A DNA stretch of 7,378 nt from positions 1 to 7,378 of the forward strand of contig JAWPNA010000233.1 in NCBI GenBank assembly GCA_045402695.1, in the 5' to 3' direction. Positions 1 through 5,917 of the stretch are shown in pieces. Position 1 is the stretch's first letter, and the number at the start of each line of letters is the position of its first letter. Below the pieces are notes generated by a model. It did not search any database. It was given only the letters and a program-made list of their open reading frames with translations, and was not told where the DNA came from. The position numbers and the translations under genes were made by a program. Source of the DNA: JAWPNA01 sp045402695. Lineage in GTDB: Bacteria; Acidobacteriota; Polarisedimenticolia; JACPZX01; DASXTC01.

Positions 1-1636
1 AGACCGACGCGCGACCATCGAGTTGGGCGGATGTCGTCGACCCCGCGCATTCAACGGTCCGATCCTCGCCCGCGTCGGCGAACGGCCCGCCGATCCACTC
101 GGAGCACGAGGTCTCGTCGCCGAAGCCGCCGAGATCGCCGATCTCCTCGACCTGACCCGTGCCGACGAGATCGCGGTGATCGCCGCTGCATGGATCCCTC
201 TTTTGCCAGAGACGATGCGTCGCCCCATCCGGGATGCACCACAGGGCGTGCGACGGACGATCCTCGAAATCGTCGATGCTGTTGTAGTTGGTGTAGTTCT
301 CGAGCGCCCGGTCGACGAAATCGATAATGATGCTGCGATCGCTGTCGGGGTTGGTATCGTCGTAGAGCTCCACCCAGGCGTCTTCGATGCGCGTGCACGG
401 TCCGTGTGGAACGGGGCGGAACTCCTCGAACTTTACGCTGCATGGCGAACCATTGCAGATCGGAGAGCCCGCGATCGGACCGTCGTTGTCGAACTCGGTG
501 CCGTAGAGCAGCAGCCGGCGCTTGGGGTCGATGTACACGCCGCCGGCGGCGTCGAAGCTGCAGTGGTTCTCGCCCTGGTACCCGCACACGAGCTGCCGCT
601 TCGCGACTTTGGTGATCCGCACGTCGTTGCTCTCGGGCACGTTGTCGAGGCGATGGAGATCCACGAAGTCCTCGCCCGAGAACGAGTCCTGGTGGGTGCC
701 GACCAGGTAGAGGGCCCCGTCGCATTGATGGACGAGGCTCAGGTTCTGGTAGTTGCCGAACTCGCAATCGGAAAGGATGCCCCCGCAAGTGCAGGGTAGC
801 GAACCGCAGAGCTCGGTCCGCAGCTCGTCCTCGTTCCAGGTGTCGAAGAGCTCGAAAGCCGTCGTCCGGATGTCGCTGCCGGTCGAGACGTAGAAGTCGA
901 GGTTGTTGGCGTCGGCGCGCCCGATCACGAGCAGGAAACGGCCGTCGGCGAGCTTGCCGAGCGTCGCGGTCCCCGCTTCGGAGGAAATACCGCCCGGGAC
1001 CGCGTGAATGATCTCATTCTCGAGACGAACGGGATGGGGCGGGTCGGCGAGATCGAACAGCACGACCTTCGAGGCGGGATCGGTCGAGTTGCCTGACTCG
1101 AACGGCACCGCGAGGACGTTGCCGAGGAGCTGGATTCCTCCGGCGTGCCGGTAGCTGCCTTCGTGCGGGACGATCGTGACGACCTTGTCCTCGGCCGGCG
1201 GCGGCGTGAAGGCGAAGTCGATCGACGGCGCGAGACGATTCGACCGAAAGCGCAGCCCGTCATCGTTGCGCGTCGCCATCTCGACGACGACGAAGGAGAC
1301 GTCCTTGGTCACGGTCTCGATGCTCCGTGACACGACCAGATAGCGCCCGCCGCCGCTCATCGTCCGCTGCACACCCTGCCAGTGATCCGCAAAGGGGTTG
1401 GGATCCGGGGTGTCGCCAATGTGAAATCCCATGATGTCGCCGCGATTGCGGAGCGCCCGGATCGCAGCCGGTACATCAGGGACGCAGACGTTGCAGTCGT
1501 CGCTTCCCCACGGGCACACGGCGAAGCCGGTGAGGGGGGGAGCGTCGGCCGCCGCGACCGGCGCGACGCTTGGGGTCATGAGACCGACCGCGACGACGAG
1601 GGCGAGCGCAAGGTTCGTGAGATGTCTCTTGTCCAT
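1..1636 (-). CDS. Exported protein with crystallin-like and PKD-like segments, C-terminus cut by the window edge
   Basis: An open frame runs without a stop from ATG at 1636 to base 1, giving 545 complete codons. The start is fixed by a strong AAGGAGG at 1644-1650, seven bases upstream. Residues 1-30 are a clear signal peptide (MDKRHLTNLALALVV, ending VAAA before DAPP), so the product is exported. Residues about 95-390 contain strand-rich stretches such as VVLFDLADPPHPVRL and DGRFLLVIGR, which recall beta-propeller (LVIVD-like) proteins. Residues 418-467 and 473-515 look like two beta/gamma-crystallin-type motifs: each begins ELYDD or RLWQK, is rich in Asp and ends near a Trp. Residues 519-545 (ADAGEDRTVECAGS) match the opening strand of PKD/Ig-like domains of secreted proteins. 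Paired cysteines fit a disulfide-bonded extracellular protein. It lies 89 bases after the upstream gene's stop and may be co-transcribed with it. The coding call is firm; domain assignments are by eye and no function is recognised. Confidence 0.85.
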   Translation of the reverse strand, partial: MDKRHLTNLALALVVAVGLMTPSVAPVAAADAPPLTGFAVCPWGSDDCNVCVPDVPAAIRALRNRGDIMGFHIGDTPDPNPFADHWQGVQRTMSGGGRYLVVSRSIETVTKDVSFVVVEMATRNDDGLRFRSNRLAPSIDFAFTPPPAEDKVVTIVPHEGSYRHAGGIQLLGNVLAVPFESGNSTDPASKVVLFDLADPPHPVRLENEIIHAVPGGISSEAGTATLGKLADGRFLLVIGRADANNLDFYVSTGSDIRTTAFELFDTWNEDELRTELCGSLPCTCGGILSDCEFGNYQNLSLVHQCDGALYLVGTHQDSFSGEDFVDLHRLDNVPESNDVRITKVAKRQLVCGYQGENHCSFDAAGGVYIDPKRRLLLYGTEFDNDGPIAGSPICNGSPCSVKFEEFRPVPHGPCTRIEDAWVELYDDTNPDSDRSIIIDFVDRALENYTNYNSIDDFEDRPSHALWCIPDGATHRLWQKRDPCSGDHRDLVGTGQVEEIGDLGGFGDETSCSEWIGGPFADAGEDRTVECAGSTTSAQLDGRASV

Positions 1637-1689
1637 TTGGTGGCCTCCTTCGAGGGTTGCTGTGGGTTGATATCCGAGATGACCGACCT

Positions 1690-1735
1690 CTTCGGTTGAC
1701 GTAACGCTCGTCGGACGTTCGCCCTTCAACCGAAG
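1690..1735 (-). other. 10-bp inverted repeat spanning the stop codon of the upstream gene
   Basis: The arms cttcggttga (1690-1699) and tcaaccgaag (1726-1735) are exact reverse complements separated by 26 bases. The outer arm on the minus strand contains the TGA stop of the 466-residue gene. No U-rich tract follows, so this is not a standard intrinsic terminator. It could be an RNA stem between two genes of one transcript, protecting the 3' end or damping readthrough. The inverted repeat is seen directly; any function is inference. Confidence 0.4.
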
Positions 1736-3126
1736 TCGTCGAAGCAGTCCTGATCCCGGCCGACGGTGCGCATCGTGTACGACTCGCCATTGCCGATGTA
1801 GAAGTCGTACCGCGGCCCGGCGAAACGCAGCTCACCGTTGCCGCAGGTCTGCTCGTCGTCACAGTCTTCCAGGACGTTGGTGTGGTCGAAGAGACAGATG
1901 AGACCAGCGTCATCGTCGGTGGGAATGTCGTAGTCCGACAGGCGGCGCCACGGCTCGGGATCAGCGTCCAGATTCATCCAGAAGAAACTCAGCTCACCGG
2001 CGGTTCCCCCCAGATCCTGGTCGTCGTGGAGGTTCATCTTCCGCAACTCGACCTGCACATGGCGCAGCGGCGGGTCGGGCGGGAACACCCATCCGGCGAT
2101 GAGCTGCCGCGAATAGACGTCCTCGGGCACGGCACCCGAGTCGGCGAGGGGCGCGGTGACGTGCAGCATGGTCCCGGTGTCGAGCGGTCTGTCACCGGAA
2201 TTGGTGCAGATACTCGTGGCCGGCACCTCCTCGACCTGCAATTCCTGGCTCAGCGTGTTGCCGGTGCCCGGCAGCACCAGCCAGGTGAGAACCGCCTCTT
2301 CGGCGGGTCTTTCGGGCAGGCAGACGTTGAAGCTGAAGTCCTTGTCGATCGGCGTGGTATCGGTCGGGCAGGAATTGCCGCCGCCAACGGTGTCCAGCAT
2401 GCCGCAGTTGAGGACCGCGGTGACGCGGCCGGCCCGCCCATGGATGTAGAGGTCGGTCATGGTCACGGGCACGGGCGTGGCACCGGTCGCGTACAGCGGG
2501 TACGACGTCTGGTGCATCGCCGCCGCCGCCCGCGGCGGATGAATCTCGGTGGGATACTGACCACCGGTGGAGTGCCCGCAGTCGAAGATCCAGTGGCCCT
2601 CGGCCCAGAAACGGTCACCGGCGACGGCCCACATTGTGCGCGGGTAGTACGGATCGGCGCCATCACCGGATTTTTCGGAGGGGTGGATACCGGTCTCCCA
2701 CTCGATCTCGAATGTCCGTGTTCCCAGGTCGTAGTCGACTCCGTTCCCGTTGCTGAGGATGTTCTCCTGGCCGGGATCGACGATGAGGATCGTGTTGTGG
2801 TCGTGCGTGTCGTGGGTTGTCGGGTAATCGACCGTCGCCACCTGGCTTTTGGCGACGAGCCCGCTGACTTCGCGAAACTTCGGCAGCCCGGGACGGTTGG
2901 CCTGCACCCACACCCAACCTTCGTCGGATGCGTCGAAGACCTCGGGTTGGCCGACCAGCAGGTTGACGCACACGCGCAGGTCGTCGCAGGCCGGGTTGGA
3001 CCCGTCGATCGGATCGGCCGCGTGCGCCGCGCCGCTGCCGAGCAGGAATCCGATCGCGAGCAGAGCCGACGGGAGATTCGCCCTGCCAAGACCCGAGATG
3101 CCGGTGTTCTGGTTCCGCTTCTTCAT
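1726..3126 (-). CDS. Exported protein of unknown function with a DCGH...TEIHPP motif (466 aa)
   Basis: The ATG at 3126 follows a strong GGGAGGAA (3132-3139), and the frame is open for 466 codons to TGA at 1726. Residues 1-36 form a signal peptide with a positively charged start (MKKRNQ), a hydrophobic core (LPSALLAIGFLLGSG) and an AHA cleavage site. The mature part is rich in Asp, Gly and aromatic residues and has about a dozen Cys. Three segments look conserved in style: HDTHDHNTILIVDPG (105-119), GHWIFDCGHSTG with TEIHPPRAAA (177-202), and a C-terminal region with LHDDQDLGGTAGELSFFW (366-383) ending DQDCFDDFG. The His/Asp/Cys clusters could bind metal, but no catalytic family is recognised. 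Its start overlaps the stop of the upstream chimeric gene by ATGA, a translational-coupling arrangement, and the next exported protein follows 89 bases later. Likely periplasmic, surface or secreted; function unknown. Confidence 0.88.
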   Translation of the reverse strand: MKKRNQNTGISGLGRANLPSALLAIGFLLGSGAAHAADPIDGSNPACDDLRVCVNLLVGQPEVFDASDEGWVWVQANRPGLPKFREVSGLVAKSQVATVDYPTTHDTHDHNTILIVDPGQENILSNGNGVDYDLGTRTFEIEWETGIHPSEKSGDGADPYYPRTMWAVAGDRFWAEGHWIFDCGHSTGGQYPTEIHPPRAAAAMHQTSYPLYATGATPVPVTMTDLYIHGRAGRVTAVLNCGMLDTVGGGNSCPTDTTPIDKDFSFNVCLPERPAEEAVLTWLVLPGTGNTLSQELQVEEVPATSICTNSGDRPLDTGTMLHVTAPLADSGAVPEDVYSRQLIAGWVFPPDPPLRHVQVELRKMNLHDDQDLGGTAGELSFFWMNLDADPEPWRRLSDYDIPTDDDAGLICLFDHTNVLEDCDDEQTCGNGELRFAGPRYDFYIGNGESYTMRTVGRDQDCFDDFG

Positions 3127-4085
3127 GATCGTTCCTCCCTGGGCGATGTCCGAGGCGAACCGGTCGAGTCCGGGGCCTCTACCGTCTGGTGTCCTGACTC
3201 CAAGGTTTCTTTACGGTGCTTGATCTTGCGCAGGATCTTGGCTGCCGTTGCTGTCCAGATGAATGGACGGGGGTTCTTGTTGTTCTCGCGCAGGTATTGA
3301 TGGATGACGCGAATGAGTTCGGGGACGTTTCGGAACGCGCCCCGGCGGATCCCGTAGTCGCCCAAGGCAACGCGGGCCCACCCCGAGCCGCCGGTCTCCG
3401 CGAAGTACCCGCCCGCGATGTTGCCGAAACTCTGCATTCCGTAGTCGCCGTAGCCGATGCAGGCGTAGGCCGAGCTTTTGCTATCCCCGAAATACCCGCC
3501 GCCACGGGGACCAAACGCTACGATCCCCGTCCCTCTCCCCGCGCCGTTGTCGAAGACGACCCGCCCGAGCTTCGTCTGCGTCGCCGCGGAGGAGTCGAGA
3601 TAGAAGCTCGCCGGTTGTCCGGCGAGTTGCGACGAGTCGGTCGCCAGGTTCGCGCTCGAGGCCGAGACCGCGTTCGTCGCATGGAGGGCGTACGGCGCCG
3701 ACTGGATGGGTGTGCGCGGGGCGAGCGTCTCCGCTCCGATCGTCACCTCGAGCCAGACCCCGGCGTGGTCGCGGAACAGGTCGGCCAGCGAGGCGAAGGT
3801 CCCCGGGCCGGAACCGTCCACGATCTGGCCGCCGCCGAGGGCGACCGAGAACAGCCCGCCATCGACCATCACCGCCTGCGCATTGGACGCGAAGTGCTGG
3901 TCGATCAGGATCTCGTTCCCCGCCGACTCGGCGTCGAAGGACCGGAACACCATGTCGAAGTCCCCGGTCAGCGGCTCGTCGGCCGCATCGCGCAGGACCC
4001 CCTGGTAGTTGATGAGGGAAGGGGCGTCGGTGGCGAGCGCCGGGAATGCTAAGAGCAGGAGCGCGAAAGCGGGTATGCTTGACAT
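3123..4085 (-). CDS. YQGVLRD-type exported protein with C-terminus replaced by an IS630 transposase tail (320 aa)
   Basis: The ATG at 4085 has an AAGGAG (4093-4098) seven bases upstream. Residues 1-19 are a signal peptide (MSSIPAFALLLLAFPALAT). Residues 23-137 match the N-terminal region widespread in exported or tail-fibre-like proteins of unknown role: LINYQGVLRDAADEPLTGDF, then VDGGLFSVALGGG, SLADLFRDHAGVWLEV and SAPYALHATNA. Residues 140-165 resemble the usual linker with SQLAGQPASFYL. Residues 196-246 hold almost two copies of a 29-residue repeat (GGYF at 196 and 225, GDYG at 213 and 242). Directly after GDYGI the sequence becomes the C-terminal end of an IS630-family transposase (246-295), followed by a tail of about 25 residues that reads out into the next gene. 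The TGA overlaps that gene's ATG. The N-terminal two thirds look intact, and the natural repeat-bearing C-terminus is lost. Whether the chimera is functional is unknown. Confidence 0.85.
   Translation of the reverse strand: MSSIPAFALLLLAFPALATDAPSLINYQGVLRDAADEPLTGDFDMVFRSFDAESAGNEILIDQHFASNAQAVMVDGGLFSVALGGGQIVDGSGPGTFASLADLFRDHAGVWLEVTIGAETLAPRTPIQSAPYALHATNAVSASSANLATDSSQLAGQPASFYLDSSAATQTKLGRVVFDNGAGRGTGIVAFGPRGGGYFGDSKSSAYACIGYGDYGMQSFGNIAGGYFAETGGSGWARVALGDYGIRRGAFRNVPELIRVIHQYLRENNKNPRPFIWTATAAKILRKIKHRKETLESGHQTVEAPDSTGSPRTSPREERS
3201..3350 (-). mobile_element. Remnant of an IS630-family transposase (C-terminal end only)
   Basis: In frame with the host gene, about 50 residues read IRRGAFRNVPELIRVIHQYL, then RENNKNPRPFIWTATAAKIL and RKIKHRKETL. 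This is the characteristic extreme C-terminus of IS630/Tc1-like transposases (RG-F-V-EL--I---Y--NNKN-PF-WTATA--IL-KI), the part after the last acidic residue of the DDE catalytic triad. The N-terminal DNA-binding region and all catalytic residues are absent, so it cannot transpose. The sequence just downstream (gtcaggacacc on the minus strand, near 3190-3200) may belong to the element's terminal repeat, but the partner end is missing and this could not be confirmed. Family recognition is from memory of the motif. Confidence 0.78.
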
Positions 4086-4165
4086 CGGTCAGCTCCTTGC
4101 GTGGAGAGGTTCTCAGTTGAGTACCGCGCAGAGACCCTCTCCCGGGGGACAGACTTTCCGGCGCC
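4083..4165 (-). repeat. 83-bp dispersed leader repeat, copy 1, abutting the start of the chimeric exported protein gene
   Basis: Bases 4083-4165 align without gaps to 6949-7031 in the same orientation. The core 4097-4165 differs at only two positions (4110 and 4133); the last 14 bases up to and including the ATG differ at five. On the minus strand the core folds as GGAGAGG (4142-4136) with CCTCTCC (4109-4103), one G-A mismatch, then TCTC with GAGA, around a 16-base loop. The hairpin ends about five bases before the Shine-Dalgarno site, so it lies in the 5' untranslated leader if transcription starts upstream. It matches no riboswitch class I know. It could be a shared cis-regulatory RNA, a small mobile repeat, or the result of copying one gene's upstream region onto another. 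Confidence 0.85.
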
Positions 4166-4252
4166 GCACGGTGCCGATCCGGTCACGTCGGCGCGTATTC
4201 TCTCGTGAACCATCTCGAAACCGACGTTTGCGTCGTGGGAGCCGGTTTCTCG

Positions 4253-4281
4253 GGGCGCACGGCGGCCGCCGCCGTGCGCCC
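4253..4281 (-). terminator. 13-bp GC-rich hairpin downstream of the Cys-rich gene, possible terminator
   Basis: Bases 4253-4265 (gggcgcacggcgg) and 4269-4281 are perfect reverse complements with a three-base loop, a very stable hairpin. It starts 19 bases after the TAG of the minus-strand Cys-rich gene and lies upstream of the leader of the next gene, the expected place for a transcription terminator. No T-rich run follows on the minus strand, so it is not a canonical intrinsic terminator. A second smaller stem (4222-4226 with 4231-4235, inside gaaacc/ggtttc at 4217-4222 and 4244-4249) lies immediately beyond it. The next minus-strand gene therefore probably has its own promoter between here and 4165. 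Confidence 0.55.
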
Positions 4282-4299
4282 TTGTGCATGCATGTAAGG

Positions 4300-5693
4300 C
4301 TATGGGTTCATGCACCGGCCTCGCTGATCGAGCGGGCAGAACAGGCTGTTGAGCCAACCCAATTGGGCGGCCAAGCTCAACATTGTCTTGGCGTTGCACG
4401 AGGCCAGCGCGGCGTCCGCCTGACTGATGACTTCATTCGGGCAGAGCGGGTATTGCACGCACAAGCTCGCCGAGTTCAACAGGGCAGCAATCCCAGCCCG
4501 CAACAGCGTTTGCGCAGCGCCGCTGGGCGTCGTCCACCCCTTGAAGCTCAACCCTTGCGACAGGGTCGCAGCACCCAGAGTGGGACTGAGGCAGACGGGG
4601 ATGTTGAACACGTCTCCGATCAGTGTGCCCGGCGTGTACGGTGACGGCCAGGCGTTGGCCGACTTGCTCGCCGCGTTGTTCTTCCAGTAGCCCGGGGTGC
4701 ACCCTTGCGGGGCGCACGCCGCATCGGCGCTGCACCCGCAGACCCCGTTCTCGCACCGGTCAATCGTGCACGGATCGGTGTCGTCGCAGACGACGGCTGG
4801 ACCAGCGACGCACATGCCCGATTCGCAGGTGTCGTCTGTCGTGCAGGCGTCGCCGTCGTCGCAGGAATTGCCACTGGTCAGGACGGCCTGCTGGTTGCAC
4901 GTGAAGCCGTCGCTGCACCGGGCCACCGTGCAGGCATTCCCGTCCGTGTCGGGACAGGAGGTGTTCGGCGGCACCCCAACAAAGTCCTGGCGGCAGACGC
5001 CCTCGAAGCACACGGTGCTCAAGCAGGCATCGTCGCCGGTGTCGGTGCATGGGGTTAAGTTTGCCTTCGGGATGCCGCACTGGCCGGTGCCGTTGCACAG
5101 GTCGGTCAGACACTCGTTGCCGGCCGAACAGGGCGTGCCGGAGTCGGCGGGGTTCAGTTGGTTGCACGTGAAGCCATCGGTGCACTGGGCCCGCGTGCAG
5201 ACATTGCCGTCCGTGTCAGGACAGAGCGTGTTCGACGGCACCCCAACAAAGTCCTGGCGGCAGACGCCCTCGAAGCACACGGTGCTCAAGCAGACATTGT
5301 CGCCGGTGTCGGTGCATGGGGTTAAGTTTGCCTTCGGGATGCCGCACTGGCCGGTGCCGTTGCACAGGTCGGTCAGACACTCGTTGCCGGCGGAACAGGG
5401 CGTGCCGGAGTCGGCGGGGTTCAGTTGGTTGCACGTGAAGCCGTTGGTGCACTGGGCCTGTGTGCAGACATTGCCGTCCGTGTCGGGACAGGGGTGATCG
5501 ACGGCACCCCAAAGTCCTGGCGGCAGACGCCCTCGAGGCATGCGGCGCTGCTGCAGGCGTCGCCGTCGGTGTCCGGGCATGGCGTGAGATCTGGCTCTGT
5601 TTCGCAGGAAATCTCTCTCGCCCACGCGTTCTGTGTATTGCTCAGGCCGATAAGCACGAGCAGAAGCAAACTGATTCGTAAAGTTTTGCACAT
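4300..5693 (-). CDS. Exported Cys-rich repeat protein with C-terminal TPGYWKN domain, interrupted by one frameshift
   Basis: Translation should begin at ATG 5693, preceded by GGAAGGAG (about 5700-5707). The first residues MCKTLRISLLLLVLIG and a cleavage site after AWA form a signal peptide. The frame then reads a Cys-rich unit (CPDTDGDACSSAACLEGVCR) but shifts at the G run 5491-5494; adding one base there rejoins a frame open to TAG at 4300, giving about 464 residues. The body consists of 89-residue Cys-rich units (CPDTDGNVCTRAQC, SGTPCSAGNECLTDLC, CTDTGD-CLSTVCFEGVCRQD), then CDDGDACTTDDTC, resembling Dictyostelium CTDC-type repeats. From 4701 comes a domain opening CTPGYWKNN, with LLRAGIAALLNSAS and ALASCNAKTMLSLAAQLGWL, seen at the ends of many secreted bacterial proteins. 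It is likely a disulfide-rich surface or secreted structural protein. Codon use at the signal peptide is less GC-rich than the rest. The frameshift may be a real mutation, a phase-variation site or a sequencing error. Confidence 0.82.
4894..5500 (-). repeat. 267-bp tandem repeats inside the Cys-rich gene
   Basis: The marker cgtccgtgtc occurs at 4941, 5208 and 5475, exactly 267 bases (89 codons) apart. The stretches from about 4967 to 5233 and from 5234 to 5490 are nearly identical, with only a few differences (for example near 5028-5033, 5133, 5175 and 5192). Homology fades near 4894 on one side, and a further partial unit lies at about 5501-5590. The period is a multiple of three, so unit gain or loss keeps the frame. 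The low divergence suggests recent duplication or gene conversion. The repeat is also a place where assembly could collapse or expand copies. Confidence 0.88.
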
Positions 5694-5710
5694 ACCATGC
5701 TCCTTCCTTT

Positions 5711-5917
5711 GTTGTGCTGATTTTCGGTGGCGTCCCCAGCGGACTTGGCGGTCACGGTTGTAGGGGTCACCGACACGTACGGCGCGAGCACCGGCACTCC
5801 TCGGCGGAGGAGGCCGGAATCTTGCTCCGAATTGTCGCCGTAACCTGGAGCGTGCGTGACTTCCCTGGGGCGAGGGTCACGACGAGGTGATCCGGCGTCC
5901 ACGCAATCGGCGGTGTA
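5711..5917 (-). pseudogene. Remnant of an Ig-like C-terminal domain in two frames
   Basis: On the minus strand one frame gives IAWTPDHLVVTLAPGKSRTL then QVTATIRSKIPASSAEE. After about 5795-5801 the reading continues in another frame as VPVLAPYVSVTPTTVTAKSA. Together these resemble a single Ig-like or ASPM/MSP-style domain (WTP-L-LTLAPG...ASS-E-VPELAPYVSVSP-) commonly found at the end of exported bacterial proteins. The frame change in the middle and the loss of the expected final strands show it is broken. It joins abruptly to the FG-GAP pseudogene at about 5918 and fades out at the leader of the Cys-rich gene. It may be the tail of a different gene brought here by deletion, or a diverged tail of the same gene. 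Confidence 0.6.

Noticed and set aside
23..799. Plus-strand open frame of about 258 codons at the left edge
   Set aside because: It lies antisense to the continuous 545-codon minus-strand frame, which has a signal peptide and crystallin/PKD-like motifs. The antisense product looks like a codon shadow rich in Ala, Val and Asp.
1882..3300. Long plus-strand open frame (about 470 codons) opposite the 466-residue exported protein gene
   Set aside because: It is antisense to a gene with a signal peptide and strong ribosome binding site. Its translation is low-complexity, rich in Val, Arg, Gly and His as expected from the mirror of GC-rich coding DNA, and no domain is recognisable.
3216..4052. Plus-strand open frame of about 278 codons
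   Set aside because: It is the antisense shadow of the YQGVLRD-type gene, with an Arg/Gly/Val-rich translation and no start signal.
4083..4165. Leader repeat as a glycine or cyclic-di-GMP riboswitch
   Set aside because: Short pieces such as GGCGCCGG and GGAGAG recall glycine aptamers, but the order and conserved core of either class are not present.
4697..5497. Plus-strand repetitive open frame of about 266 codons (HVKPSVHWA-type repeats)
   Set aside because: Its repeats are only the mirror of the 267-bp tandem units. The minus strand gives the meaningful Cys-rich protein with a signal peptide and a TPGYWKN domain.
4894..5500. CRISPR-like array
   Set aside because: Only two long near-identical units in tandem, with no spacers, and they lie inside a coding frame.
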